The notes: generated by a model from the sequence alone, not told the origin. A stretch of 64,000 bases of DNA from Sphingopyxis sp. CCNWLW2 (GCF_037095755.1 NZ_JBAWKJ010000001.1:372001-436000); one strand, 5' to 3'; shown: positions 53,635 through 62,944, numbered from the stretch's first letter. Translations and numbers: made by a program.

Positions 53635-56336
53635 TTTCCATTCTCCTGTCCGGGACGAATCGACGCCCACCAGTTGGCGATCTCCTGCCGCGCCGCGTCG
53701 TGCGCGGCAAGCAGTTGCGGCCAGCCGGGCTCGCCGCACTGGCTCGCCACCAGCTGGCGCGCGGCGGCGGTCGGCGGTTCCCCCTCGGGCCCGGTGAGGC
53801 GCAGCATCACGAGCATCCGCGCGAGCAAGCCGTGCGCGTCGACCACTTCGGGCGGGACGAGACCCGCCGCCTTCAAACAGGCGAGCGCCGCCGAGATATT
53901 CGGATCGTGGCACTGGCCGCTGACGAGCTGCGTCACCTGCATCGCGAATTCGAGGTCGACGAGCCCGCCCGGCCCGCCCTTGATGTCTAGCGCGCCGTTG
54001 GCGGGTTTGTGCGCCGCGATCTTGCTGCGCATCTCCGCCGCGTCGGCCGCGAGCTTTGCCGGGTCGCGCGGAATCGCGAGCAGATCGTCGATGATGCGCT
54101 GCACCTCCGCTTTCGCCGCATCCGAACCGTATACCGGCCGCGCGCGGAGCAGCGCCATATGCTCCCACGTCCACGCCTCCTCGCGCTGATAGCGTTCGAA
54201 GCTGTCGACCGTCACCACGAGCGGCCCCTGCGCGCCCTGCGGCCGCAGCCGCGTGTCGACGTCGTAGAGCTTGCCCGCCGCGGTCGGCACCGACATCGCA
54301 CCGGTCACGCGCTGCGCGAGGCGGTTGTAATAGGTCGTCGCGCCGAGCGGGCGCGGCCCGTCGGATTCGGCAAGATGGTCGCCGGTAAAGAGATAGATGA
54401 GATCGAGGTCCGACGCATGCGTCAGCGCGCGTCCGCCAAGCCGCCCGAGCGCGAGCACGACCAGCTCGCTGTCAGGGACGCGCCCGTGCGCCGCGACGAA
54501 TTCGGCGACCGTCGCGTCGGCGAGCACGCCGAGCGCCGCTTCGGCAAGCTCCGAATAACCGCATGCGATCACCAGCGGATCGGTCGCCCCCGCGACGAGC
54601 TGCGCGCCATAGGCGAAGCGCCGTTCGCCTACATGGTCGCGCACGCGGTCGAGCAGCCGCTCATAATCGAGCGCCGCGAGCCCCGGCCCCCATTCGGCCG
54701 CGAGCTGTTCCTTGTTCGCGGGCGCATCGAAGGCGCGCTGGTCGATCAGCCCTTCGATCAGCTCGACGCGCGTGCCGAGCGCGTCGGCGAGCGTTGGTGC
54801 GAGCGAGAGAATCCGCGTTGCGATCCGCGCCAAGGCCGGCTGCGCGCCGAGCAGGTGAAAGAAGTTGATCGCGCTCGGCAGCCCCGCGACGAGCTTGTCG
54901 AAGCGCGTCAGCGTCGCTTGCGGATCGGGCGCCGCGCCGAGCGCCTTGACCAGTTCGGGCAGCATCGTCTCGAGCGCGTCGAGCGCCGCGGGGCTGCGGA
55001 GTGCGCGGAGCTTGCCCCCACGCCATTCGGCGATTGTGCGCAGCGCGGCACCCGGCGGATCGAACCCTGCCGCGACCAGCTGCGCCGCGAGACTCTCCTC
55101 GTCGCGCGGCAGGCCGGTGGTCACCGCGCGCTCGGCGACGAGCCGGTCGTAACAGCTCCCGACGTCGTTCACGACGGGTTCGAGCGCCGCGAGCAGCGCC
55201 GCGCCATCGGCCTCGCCATCGAGCCGCGCCACACAGTCGAGCGCCGCTTCCTGCGTGGGCAGGCTGTGCGTCTGCTGATCCTCGATCATCTGGAGCCGAT
55301 GCTCGATCCGGCGGAGTGTCGCATAATGGCCCGACAGGCGGTTGGCGTCGTCGAGCTCGATCCGCCCCGCCGCCGCGAGCGCCGCGAGCGCATCGACCGT
55401 CGCGGGAACGCGTAGCGACGGATCGCGGCCGCCATAGATGAGCTGGTGGACCTGCGCGAAAAATTCGATCTCGCGAATCCCGCCACGCCCGCGCTTGAGG
55501 TCGAAGCCCGGCCCGAACGCCTGCCCCTGCGCGAAATGGTCGCGGATCCGGTCGCTCATCGCGCCGATTTCCTTGAGTTGCCGGAAATCGAGGCTGCGGC
55601 GCCAGATGAAGGGCTGGATCGCCGACAGGAACTGTTCGCCGAGCGCGCGGTCGCCCGCCGACGCGCGGCTGCGGATGAACGCCGCCTGCTCCCACGCGAG
55701 CGCCTCGGATTCATAATAGGAGATCGCGGCATCCACCGGCAGCACGATCGGCGTCACTTCGGGATGCGGGCGGAGGCGGAGATCGACGCGCAGCACATGG
55801 CCGTCGCCGGTGCGCGCCGACAATATTTCGGTCATCCGCCGCGCGATCCGCACCGCCGCCTCGCCCGGATCGTCGCGCTGGCGGCGCGGCAGCGTTTCGG
55901 GATCGAAGATCAGGATCGGGTCGATGTCCGACGAGTAATTGAGCTCGTAACTGCCAAGCTTGCCGAGCGCGATCACCGCAAGGCCGCGCGGTTCCTCACC
56001 GGGCACACGTTCGGCGAAAGCCGCGGCGAGCGCCGCATCGCACGCTGCATCAGCGAAGTTCGACAGCAGCCGCGTCGTCGTCGCCACATCATGCTCGCCC
56101 GACAAATCGCCGAGCGCGAGCAGCAGCGCCATCCGCCCGCGCCACTGGCGCAGCGTCCGCATGATATCGTCATCGACCGGCGGCGCGGCGACGGCCGCGA
56201 GCGCGGCATCGGTGCCTTCGCCAAGATATCGCGCAACATCGTCGGGATACAGTTCGGCGAGCCGCGCGAGAAAGGGCGCGTGCGCACCAAGCCGATCGAG
56301 CGCCGACTGGCGGCGGGAAGCGTCCATAAGTGTCAT
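53631..56336 (-). CDS. glnE: Glutamine synthetase adenylyltransferase/deadenylyltransferase
   Basis: A 901-residue bifunctional enzyme with two nucleotidyltransferase domains. The first has GKLGSYELNYSSDIDPILI around residue 155, and the second LGRLGGRALTHASDLDLIYLF near residue 640, both with the Gly-Ser/DxD metal-binding arrangement. A regulatory linker lies between. GlnE adds and removes AMP on a tyrosine of glutamine synthetase according to nitrogen status. Length fits the family. It is followed by bcp through a 4 bp overlap. Its start lies 53 bp from the phyR stop. Confidence 0.95.
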   Translation of the reverse strand: MTLMDASRRQSALDRLGAHAPFLARLAELYPDDVARYLGEGTDAALAAVAAPPVDDDIMRTLRQWRGRMALLLALGDLSGEHDVATTTRLLSNFADAACDAALAAAFAERVPGEEPRGLAVIALGKLGSYELNYSSDIDPILIFDPETLPRRQRDDPGEAAVRIARRMTEILSARTGDGHVLRVDLRLRPHPEVTPIVLPVDAAISYYESEALAWEQAAFIRSRASAGDRALGEQFLSAIQPFIWRRSLDFRQLKEIGAMSDRIRDHFAQGQAFGPGFDLKRGRGGIREIEFFAQVHQLIYGGRDPSLRVPATVDALAALAAAGRIELDDANRLSGHYATLRRIEHRLQMIEDQQTHSLPTQEAALDCVARLDGEADGAALLAALEPVVNDVGSCYDRLVAERAVTTGLPRDEESLAAQLVAAGFDPPGAALRTIAEWRGGKLRALRSPAALDALETMLPELVKALGAAPDPQATLTRFDKLVAGLPSAINFFHLLGAQPALARIATRILSLAPTLADALGTRVELIEGLIDQRAFDAPANKEQLAAEWGPGLAALDYERLLDRVRDHVGERRFAYGAQLVAGATDPLVIACGYSELAEAALGVLADATVAEFVAAHGRVPDSELVVLALGRLGGRALTHASDLDLIYLFTGDHLAESDGPRPLGATTYYNRLAQRVTGAMSVPTAAGKLYDVDTRLRPQGAQGPLVVTVDSFERYQREEAWTWEHMALLRARPVYGSDAAKAEVQRIIDDLLAIPRDPAKLAADAAEMRSKIAAHKPANGALDIKGGPGGLVDLEFAMQVTQLVSGQCHDPNISAALACLKAAGLVPPEVVDAHGLLARMLVMLRLTGPEGEPPTAAARQLVASQCGEPGWPQLLAAHDAARQEIANWWASIRPGQENGK

Positions 56337-56389
56337 CGCCCCGCCCTATCACCCGCGCCGCGACGCGTGACAAGGGCGGGCGACACTGC

Positions 56390-57184
56390 TCAGGCCGGGA
56401 TCGTGCTTTCGTCGAAGAACAGCACCTGCGAGATCGCCGCGCGCAGCGTCGCGGGCTGGTACGGCTTGGTGAGGAGGAAAGCGGGCTCGGGCCGGTCGCC
56501 GGTCAGCAGCCGTTCGGGGAAGGCGGTGATGAAGATGACCGGCACCTTCACTTCGGTCAGGATTTCCTGCACCGCCTCGATCCCCGAGCTGTTGTCGGCG
56601 AGCTGGATGTCGGCGAGCACGAGCCCCGGCTGATGCTTTTGCGCTTCGTCGACCGCCTCGCGGTGCGTCGTCGCGACGCCGACGACGTCGTGGCCGAGTT
56701 CGCGAACGATCATTTCGATGTCCATCGCGATGATCGGTTCGTCCTCGATGATAAGGATGCGCGCGCGCGTCTGGCGGTCGATCTCTTCGGTGGCATCCGA
56801 AATCAGCGCGCGCACCGCCTCGGCATCGCGGCCGATGATGCGTCCGGTGTCCTCGAAGCTGAACCCCTCGACCGCGGTGAGCAGCAGCGCCTGCCGCGCG
56901 AGCGACGGAATCCGGCGCAGGCGGGCATCGGCAATCGCGATATCGGACAGCGCGCCGTCGTCGGCCGCGGCCGCCTGTTCGGTCATCAGCCCGAAATTGT
57001 CATGCACCATCCGGTAAAGCTGGATGCGCAAATCGGCGCCGGTATCGACCGCGCCGGGGTTCGCGACGAGCGTTTCGAGCAGCCGCGCGACCAGCGCATC
57101 GCCGCTTTTCTGGCTCCCGGAAATGGACCGGCCATAGCGCCGCAGATAGGGAAGATGCGGCGCAACCGACTGACCCAATGACAT
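56390..57184 (-). CDS. phyR: PhyR general-stress response regulator
   Basis: The 264-residue protein has the PhyR architecture: residues about 1-135 are a sigma-like domain resembling sigma regions 2 and 4 (RRIPSLARQALLLTAVEGFSFED), and 141-258 are a receiver with Asp192 in LADIQLAD and the acidic pair E147/D148. When phosphorylated, the sigma-like domain binds NepR and frees the EcfG sigma factor. The adjoining nepR gene is divergent, as in other alphaproteobacteria. No EcfG promoter motif was found on the phyR side. CAT at 57182-57184 is the start. Confidence 0.95.
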   Translation of the reverse strand: MSLGQSVAPHLPYLRRYGRSISGSQKSGDALVARLLETLVANPGAVDTGADLRIQLYRMVHDNFGLMTEQAAAADDGALSDIAIADARLRRIPSLARQALLLTAVEGFSFEDTGRIIGRDAEAVRALISDATEEIDRQTRARILIIEDEPIIAMDIEMIVRELGHDVVGVATTHREAVDEAQKHQPGLVLADIQLADNSSGIEAVQEILTEVKVPVIFITAFPERLLTGDRPEPAFLLTKPYQPATLRAAISQVLFFDESTIPA

Positions 57185-57284
57185 ATTTTACCTCCTGATA
57201 GCCGCACATATTTTGGCGGACGCGTCCGGAAAAGGGACATACGCCCGCGCTTCCCCCGCACCATCCGATATATTTCAACCTTTG

Positions 57285-57309
57285 GGAACGATTTAGCCGC
57301 AAAATAGTT
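57285..57309 (+). promoter_or_regulatory. Candidate EcfG-type promoter for nepR
   Basis: GGAAC (57285-57289), a 16-base spacer and AGTT (57306-57309) match the alphaproteobacterial stress consensus GGAAC-N16/17-CGTT except for the first -10 base. It lies 85 bp before the nepR start. A second GGAAC at 57320-57324 has no matching -10. Confidence 0.5.
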
Positions 57310-57393
57310 TCATCGGGAAGGAACAAACGCGCCATTGCGCTTTGGTGTACGCGCGGTTAGCAAAAGGTCCCATGTCCAGCGGATGCTTCGATA

Positions 57394-57564
57394 ATGTCGT
57401 CTAAAACCGGTTCGCCACGCAGCGAGACCTCCGGAAAGGACGCGGATAAAAAACCTTCCGCCAAGGGGCAGGACGTCAACGGCGCCCTGCGCCGCGCCTA
57501 TGAGTCCACCGTCGACGAAGAAATTCCGCAGTCGTTGCTCGACCTGCTTGGCAAACTCGACTGA
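57394..57564 (+). CDS. nepR: NepR anti-sigma factor
   Basis: A 56-residue protein, short enough to be missed by simple length filters. The last 29 residues match the NepR signature: ALRRAYESTVDEEIPQ then SLLDLLGKLD, the two helices that wrap the sigma factor and the PhyR sigma-like domain. NepR sequesters EcfG until PhyR is phosphorylated. The ATG 57394 and TGA 57562-57564 bracket it, and it diverges from phyR. Usually the EcfG gene follows nepR; here it does not, because tgt follows on the other strand with its stop three bases away. Confidence 0.9.
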   Translation: MSSKTGSPRSETSGKDADKKPSAKGQDVNGALRRAYESTVDEEIPQSLLDLLGKLD

Positions 57565-57567
57565 GTT

Positions 57568-58692
57568 TCAGCGCCGGTAGCGCGCGTCGAAATCGCTTTG
57601 GAACGACGAAAAACGGCCCGCAGCGATCGCATCGCGCATATCCTGCATCAGGTCCTGGTAGAAATGCAGGTTATGCTGCGTCATCAGCATCGCGCCGAGC
57701 ATCTCGCCCGAGCGCACGAGATGGTGCAGATAGGCACGCGACCAGGTCGTGCACACCGGGCAGCGGCAATCGCTATCGAGCGGCGCCTCATCCTCGGCGA
57801 ATTTCGCATTGCGGATGTTGATCGGGCCGTCGCGGGTGAAGGCTTGCCCGTTGCGCCCCGACCGCGTCGGCAGCACGCAATCGAACATGTCGACCCCGCG
57901 CGCGACCGCGCCGACGAGGTCGTCGGGCTTGCCGACCCCCATCAGGTAACGCGGCTTGTCGGCGGGTAGCTGGCCCGGCGCATAGTCGAGCACCCCGAAC
58001 ATCGCCTCCTGACCTTCGCCGACGGCGAGCCCGCCGATCGCATAGCCGTCGAAACCGATGTCGGTCAGCGCCGCCGCCGAGCGCGCGCGCAGCTTCGCGT
58101 CGAGCGAGCCCTGCTGGATGCCGAACAGCGCCGAGCGCGCGGCATGCTCCTCGCCCGCGTCGAAGCCGGCGCGGCTGCGCGCCGCCCAGCGCATCGATCG
58201 CTCCATGCTCGCCTCGGCGCGCTTGCCGTCGACGCCGTTCGGCGGGCATTCGTCGAACGCCATCACGATGTCGCTGCCGAGCAGGCGCTGGATTTCCATC
58301 GATCGCTCGGGGGTCAGCATGTGGCGCGAGCCGTCGAGGTGGCTCTTGAACGCGACGCCCTCCTCGCTCTGCTTGGTCAGCGCCGACAGGCTCATCACCT
58401 GATAGCCGCCGCTGTCGGTCAGGATCGGGCGGTCCCAGGCCATGAAATTATGCAGGCCGCCCAGCCGCGCCATGCGCTCGGCGGTCGGGCGCAGCATCAG
58501 ATGATAGGTATTGCCAAGGATGATGTCGGCGCCGGTCGCGCGGACCTCGGCGGGGCGCATCGCCTTCACCGTCGCCGCGGTGCCGACGGGCATGAAGGCG
58601 GGGGTGCGGATCTCGCCGCGCTGCATCCGGATCACGCCCGTGCGCGCGGCGCCGTCGGTCGCGGCGATCGAAAAGGCGAATCTGTCGGTCAT
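57568..58692 (-). CDS. tgt: tRNA-guanine transglycosylase
   Basis: A 374-residue Tgt with the family layout: [22 protein letters not shown] at the N-terminus, [10 protein letters not shown] with the catalytic Asp, the nucleophile region around [16 protein letters not shown], and the zinc motif with cysteines in [17 protein letters not shown]. It exchanges the wobble guanine of certain tRNAs for preQ1 in queuosine synthesis. It converges with nepR, three bases between the stops. The start at 58692 follows directly from the family N-terminus. Confidence 0.97.
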   Translation of the reverse strand: MTDRFAFSIAATDGAARTGVIRMQRGEIRTPAFMPVGTAATVKAMRPAEVRATGADIILGNTYHLMLRPTAERMARLGGLHNFMAWDRPILTDSGGYQVMSLSALTKQSEEGVAFKSHLDGSRHMLTPERSMEIQRLLGSDIVMAFDECPPNGVDGKRAEASMERSMRWAARSRAGFDAGEEHAARSALFGIQQGSLDAKLRARSAAALTDIGFDGYAIGGLAVGEGQEAMFGVLDYAPGQLPADKPRYLMGVGKPDDLVGAVARGVDMFDCVLPTRSGRNGQAFTRDGPINIRNAKFAEDEAPLDSDCRCPVCTTWSRAYLHHLVRSGEMLGAMLMTQHNLHFYQDLMQDMRDAIAAGRFSSFQSDFDARYRR

Positions 58693-58739
58693 GGCGCGCG
58701 CCTATGGCGGGACGCGCGCCGAAAGTCGAGGGCGGGCGG

Positions 58740-59228
58740 TCAGGCTTTCGCGTGCTCGCTCGACGGTTCGTCCTCGGCCGCCTTTGCCTTTTCCTTCGGC
58801 TTTTCCTTCTCGAATATCTTGATCAGCTCGCGCTTCTTCGCGTCGGACAGCCCCTTTTCGGCCTGCGGGAACATCTCCTCCTCCTCCTCGTCGATATGGT
58901 GGAGGTAGCGGTCCTTCATCGACCGAAAACGCGTGAGCCAGCCGGTCGAGGAAAAGTCCATCTCGTACAATTCGGTCAGATAATCCTCGATTTCCTTGTG
59001 CTCGGCGACGCTGTGCTGCGCCTCGTCGCGCAAATCGGGGTTCGCGAGCATCGTCGCATAGAGCGACATTTCCTCCGACGCCGCATGCGCGGTCACCTCG
59101 ACGCGGAAAGCCTCGAACAGATAGCGACGCTCGTCGCTGTCGCCCTGCGTTTCGTCGATGCGGGCGAGAAGCTCGCGGTGCCGGTCGTGATCGGCCTTCA
59201 GTCGCGCAAAGATTTTGGTCTCGGTCAT
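58740..59228 (-). CDS. Hemerythrin-domain protein under EcfG control
   Basis: The 162-residue protein is a hemerythrin/HHE-type four-helix bundle, seen in LKADHDRHRELLARI, EVTAHAASEEMSLYATML, SVAEHKEIEDYL and RYLHHIDEEEEEMFPQAE, which contribute the His, Asp and Glu ligands of a diiron site. The C-terminus is a charged Lys/Glu tail. Hemerythrin-like proteins bind O2 or NO or act in iron and oxidative-stress handling. A GGAG ribosome-binding site precedes the start, and a consensus EcfG promoter lies just upstream, so the gene should belong to the general stress regulon. Confidence 0.9.
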   Translation of the reverse strand: MTETKIFARLKADHDRHRELLARIDETQGDSDERRYLFEAFRVEVTAHAASEEMSLYATMLANPDLRDEAQHSVAEHKEIEDYLTELYEMDFSSTGWLTRFRSMKDRYLHHIDEEEEEMFPQAEKGLSDAKKRELIKIFEKEKPKEKAKAAEDEPSSEHAKA

Positions 59229-59260
59229 GTCGGTCTCCGTCCATTGGCGGTCGAAGACAG

Positions 59261-59285
59261 AACGGGTCAGCGGAGACGGGGTTCC
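59261..59285 (-). promoter_or_regulatory. Consensus EcfG (general stress) promoter
   Basis: On the minus strand GGAAC (59281-59285), exactly 16 bases, then CGTT (59261-59264) match the GGAAC-N16-CGTT consensus with no mismatch. It occupies the short gap before the hemerythrin gene, whose ATG is 32 bases downstream of the -10. Confidence 0.9.
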
Positions 59286-59289
59286 GGCG

Positions 59290-61479
59290 TTACGCCGCTT
59301 TCCAGTCGCTCGTCGTCATAAAGGACGGCAGCGCCAGCGCCGAGGTCGACTGGGTCGCGGCGGCGATCAGATAGGGCGAAACGCGGTGACGCGTGCAGAG
59401 CCCGCCATTGCCGTCGCTGACCATCGTCTGTTCGAATTCGACGCCCTGCTGATGCTTCATCGACCGGCGCACGGTCGCGGTGACCAGCTGTCCTTCGCCG
59501 AAATCGATCACAAAACGCGTGCCGATGGGCACATCGAGCAGCCCCTCGATGAAGGCGCCGGTCGCCGACAGGTTACGGATCACGACGGCATAACGGTGGT
59601 TGTCGTGGATCGCGCCGACTTTGCGGAACAGCGAGAAGCGGTCGTTGCGCTGGCGCGCGGGGCCCGCCGGCTTGATCGTCCACGTCCCCTCGGCATGATC
59701 GAGCAGTTCGGCCTGCGGCACCGCCCTGCTATAAACATAGCCCTGGACGTGGCTGACGTTCAGTTTGCGGATGAGTTCGAGCTGGTCGAGCGATTCAATG
59801 CCTTCGGCGGTCGTTTCCATCTGGAGCGCCTCGGCGAGCGCGACGATCGCGGCAATGATCGCGCCGTTGCGCGACCCCGGAATCGTCGCATCGCGGACAA
59901 AGCTCTGGTCGATCTTGATCTTGTCGAACGGCGCCGATTGCAGATAGGCGAGCGACGAATAGCCGGTGCCGAAATCGTCGAGCGCCAGGCGAACCCCCAG
60001 CGCCTTCAGCGCCTCGAACATGTGCGTGGTCTCGGCGGTATCGCCCAGGAAGACGCTTTCGGTGATTTCCAGTTCGAGCCGGCCCGGAGGAAGCCCGGTC
60101 GCCGTAAGCGCCTTGGCGACGATTTTCGGCAGGTCGGCATTCGCGAACTGGATCGGCGACACATTGACGGCCACCCGCATGTCGCCCGGCCAGCTCGCCG
60201 CATCTTCGCATGCCGTGCGCAGCACCCACTCGCCGAGTGCCCAGATCAGGCCGGCTTCCTCGGCGATCGGAATGAATACGGCGGGAGAGATCACGCCGCG
60301 TTCGGGGTGGGTCCAGCGGATCAGCGCCTCGACCCCGCTCACCATATTCGATTTGGAATGGACGACGGGCTGATACATCAGCGTCATCTCGCCGCGCACC
60401 AGTGCGTCGCGCAGATCGTCCTCGAGCGCGCGGCGATCCTCGGCGGCGGTGTGGAGGTCGCTCGAATAAAAGGCGAACCGCCCGCGGCCGTTCCCCTTTG
60501 CCGCATAAAGCGCAAGATCGGCGTTGCGGACCAGGTCGTCGCTGCTCAGCCCGTCGAACGGCGCGATCGCGACGCCAACCGACGCGCCGATGATGCAGCG
60601 GCTGCCCTCGACCGAATAGGGCTGCGACAGGCTGGCGATGATGTCGGCGGCCATATCGCCCAGCTTGCCGCGATCCTCGATGTCGGGAAGGATGATCTGG
60701 AATTCGTCACCGCCAAGACGGCTCACCATCTCCTTGTCGCCGACGATCTTGAGCAAGCGTTCGGCGACCTGTTTGAGCAGCGCGTCGCCCGCCGGATGGC
60801 CGAGCGTGTCGTTGACCTGCTTGAAGCGGTCGAGGTCGAGCAGCATGATCGCGCACGACCGCTGCTGCTGCGCAAAGGCCGCGAGCGTCGTGTCGAGCTT
60901 CTTCGAAATGGCGAAGCGGTTGGCGAGCCCGGTCAGCGAGTCATAGAGCGCCAGCCGCGAGGCGTCCTCGGCCGAGCGGCGCTGTGCGGTGACGTCGGTC
61001 CCGCTGCCGCGATAGCCGGTGAATTTGCCGCCGCCATCGAACTGCGGCCGGCCTGAGATCGCCCACCAGCGGTCGTCGCCTTCGAACGCGCTGCGCAGCG
61101 GCAGCTTGTCGAATTTCGATTGTTTGGTGAGCAGGAAGGGCAAGGTGCGCTGGCGTTCGCCATGACTGTCGACGGGCAGGAACAGGTCGGTGAGGGCGGT
61201 GCCGAGCAACGTGCCGGTCGTTCGCCCCATCAATCGCGCCACCGAATCGGTGATATAGGTCAGCCGCCCCTTGGCGTCGGTCGACCAGAACCACCCCTGG
61301 CCGCTTTCCTCGTAATTTTGGAGCAGCAGCAGCGCTTCGTGAGTATGCAGGTTCGCCGCGGTATCGCCGCGCTGCTTGCCGATACGCGAGCCGATCAAGC
61401 CGAAAAAGCCGCGCTGGCCTTCATCGGCTTCGTCATCCCGCCGGTCGCCGGAATCGATCCGCGATGGACTGTCCATCAA
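59290..61479 (-). CDS. PAS-GGDEF-EAL-PilZ cyclic-di-GMP protein
   Basis: The 729-residue protein has an N-terminal PAS-like domain (GWFWSTDAKGRLTYITDSVARLMG, about residues 60-180), a GGDEF domain with intact RLGGDEF, then an EAL domain with ALIRW (ExLxR type) and DDFGTGYSSLAYL, and a C-terminal PilZ domain with RQRNDR and NLSATGAF (RxxxR and N-x-S-x-x-G). It could make and break c-di-GMP and also bind it. No membrane helix is seen, so it is cytosolic. A C-terminal PilZ on a GGDEF-EAL protein is uncommon. It diverges from a PilZ-HTH gene. Confidence 0.93.
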   Translation of the reverse strand: MMDSPSRIDSGDRRDDEADEGQRGFFGLIGSRIGKQRGDTAANLHTHEALLLLQNYEESGQGWFWSTDAKGRLTYITDSVARLMGRTTGTLLGTALTDLFLPVDSHGERQRTLPFLLTKQSKFDKLPLRSAFEGDDRWWAISGRPQFDGGGKFTGYRGSGTDVTAQRRSAEDASRLALYDSLTGLANRFAISKKLDTTLAAFAQQQRSCAIMLLDLDRFKQVNDTLGHPAGDALLKQVAERLLKIVGDKEMVSRLGGDEFQIILPDIEDRGKLGDMAADIIASLSQPYSVEGSRCIIGASVGVAIAPFDGLSSDDLVRNADLALYAAKGNGRGRFAFYSSDLHTAAEDRRALEDDLRDALVRGEMTLMYQPVVHSKSNMVSGVEALIRWTHPERGVISPAVFIPIAEEAGLIWALGEWVLRTACEDAASWPGDMRVAVNVSPIQFANADLPKIVAKALTATGLPPGRLELEITESVFLGDTAETTHMFEALKALGVRLALDDFGTGYSSLAYLQSAPFDKIKIDQSFVRDATIPGSRNGAIIAAIVALAEALQMETTAEGIESLDQLELIRKLNVSHVQGYVYSRAVPQAELLDHAEGTWTIKPAGPARQRNDRFSLFRKVGAIHDNHRYAVVIRNLSATGAFIEGLLDVPIGTRFVIDFGEGQLVTATVRRSMKHQQGVEFEQTMVSDGNGGLCTRHRVSPYLIAAATQSTSALALPSFMTTSDWKAA

Positions 61480-61686
61480 ACAAACTCTTCAGCTGGTCCC
61501 CACACGCCAGCCGCTATGCCGACAAGGAATTGCTATAGTGTAAATATCTAAGGGTTTTCCGGAAACCGTGCCATTCGAGGACGTTGCCGGCATCGCGCGC
61601 CCGCGACACCGGGCGCCCCCCGTGACTTTCGGGCGCCTTGCCCTATTAACCTTCCGGCGAAGCCAAATGTTAATATCGGTCTCGCG

Positions 61687-62361
61687 ATGGATGCGCGCAT
61701 GGCGATGACGGTCTATCTCGACAACACGCCGCGATCGGCCGGAAATGGCCGCGCGTCGCGCCGGCAATTGCGCCTTCCGCTCCACGGGTCGAAGGCGGCG
61801 GGCGCCGAAATCGAGGCGCTGGTCCACAATATTTCGGCCACAGGCATGCTCGTCGAAAGCATAGTGCCGCTCGAGGTCGGCGAGATCGTCGAGGTCAATC
61901 TTCCGCACAGCGGCAAAACCGCCACCCGCGTGATCTGGACCAGCGAGGGCATCGCCGGATGCCAGTTCGAAATGCCGATCTCGCCCGCAACGCTCAGCGC
62001 CGCGCAGCTGCGAAGCGTGGTGGGCGCCGATGCGCCCGCGCCCGATCACCGGCCCGCCGCCGCGGAAAGCTTCGGCGTCCGCCTGCAGCGGCTGCGCACG
62101 GCGAAGGAGCTGACGCAAGGGCAGCTCGCCGTCCATTTGGGGGTCAGCGAACCGTCGATTTCCGCCTGGGAGCTCGACAAGGCGCGGCCCAAAGCCGGCC
62201 GGATGGAAGCCTTGTCGCTCGCGCTCGGCGTCGAAATCGCCGAACTCCTCGGCATTGACGAGGCCGAAAATCTGAACGAGCTGGTCGCGAGAGCCAAGGC
62301 GCAAATCGCCAAGGCGGCGTGCGTCAGTCCCGACAACATCAAGTTCACGATCGAGATGTGA
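61687..62361 (+). CDS. PilZ domain fused to an XRE-type helix-turn-helix
   Basis: The 224-residue protein has a PilZ-like domain (residues about 22-110), with basic RASRRQLRLPL (RxxxR-type) and NISATGMLVES (N-x-S-x-x-G). An XRE helix-turn-helix follows: RTAKELTQGQLAVHLGVSEPSISAWELDKARP. It would link c-di-GMP to DNA binding. It diverges from a GGDEF-EAL-PilZ gene with a 207 bp shared upstream region, so the two may be co-regulated. The first ATG 61687 is used; ATG at codons 5 and 7 is possible. Confidence 0.85.
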   Translation: MDARMAMTVYLDNTPRSAGNGRASRRQLRLPLHGSKAAGAEIEALVHNISATGMLVESIVPLEVGEIVEVNLPHSGKTATRVIWTSEGIAGCQFEMPISPATLSAAQLRSVVGADAPAPDHRPAAAESFGVRLQRLRTAKELTQGQLAVHLGVSEPSISAWELDKARPKAGRMEALSLALGVEIAELLGIDEAENLNELVARAKAQIAKAACVSPDNIKFTIEM

Positions 62362-62381
62362 CCCGCCGGTCGCGCAAACAC

Positions 62382-62407
62382 AAAACCCTCCGACATCGCC
62401 GGAGGGT
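62382..62407 (-). terminator. Terminator of the pilus-like operon
   Basis: On the minus strand ACCCTCCG pairs with CGGAGGGT (arms 62400-62407 and 62385-62392) and is followed by TTTTG. It lies 27 bp after the stop of the 137-residue protein gene. Confidence 0.75.
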
Positions 62408-62433
62408 GCGTGCTTGGCGGTAATTGCCTGGCG

Positions 62434-62847
62434 TCAGGTGGGGATGATCGTCAGTTCGAAACGATCGGTGTCGAAGCCCTGCTCACCGGGCACTGCCGCG
62501 ATGGGCCGCTCCCGGACCCGCGGGCCGGTCGCGCGGCTGAGAACCGCATGGCCCGAGCCGTTCAGGACGATCTCGTCATTTCCGGCGATGATCCGCGCGC
62601 CTTCCAGCGAACCGGGCGCATAGTTGATCACAAGATCATAGCCGGTCGGGGCGTTGCAATATTCGCGGAAGCTGCCCAGCGACACGGCATTGCCGCTGAT
62701 CGCGCCGAATCCCGTCGCCTGATGCTGCACCGTGCAATGCACGGGAACCGTCAGGCTGAGGTTGAATCCGAACGTCGCCGCCGTGGCGGTCGTCGGCGCC
62801 GCAGCGAGTATGAAGCCCGCAACGCCGAGCGAGAATTTCTGAATCAT
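62434..62847 (-). CDS. Secreted pilin-like/spore-coat-U-like protein
   Basis: I do not recognise a named family with certainty. A signal peptide ending ATA (about residue 23) precedes FGFNLSLTVPVHCTVQH, an extended N-terminal segment, then beta-strand sequence with a second cysteine (FREYCNAPTGYDL) and a C-terminal strand ELTIIP. Single-domain immunoglobulin-like proteins with a disulphide and an extended N-terminal strand are the pattern of chaperone-usher pilins and of SCPU (spore coat U) proteins. The gene closes the operon shared with 62945-63862 and the truncated upstream gene. Confidence 0.6.
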   Translation of the reverse strand: MIQKFSLGVAGFILAAAPTTATAATFGFNLSLTVPVHCTVQHQATGFGAISGNAVSLGSFREYCNAPTGYDLVINYAPGSLEGARIIAGNDEIVLNGSGHAVLSRATGPRVRERPIAAVPGEQGFDTDRFELTIIPT

Positions 62848-62944
62848 CCGCCAAACCTTTCCGCCTGTAGGCCGAAGCTGTTGGATGATTGTTTAGGCTC
62901 GCAAATCTAACATTCAGTTAAGGCGCGCGGCCGCAGCGCCTGCT

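Noticed and set aside
54009..55415. 468-codon plus-strand frame across glnE
   Set aside because: GC-rich antisense frame with no family character; glnE on the minus strand is complete.
57320..57345. Second GGAAC before nepR as an EcfG promoter
   Set aside because: No CGTT-like -10 at 16 or 17 bases; the site at 57285-57309 is better.
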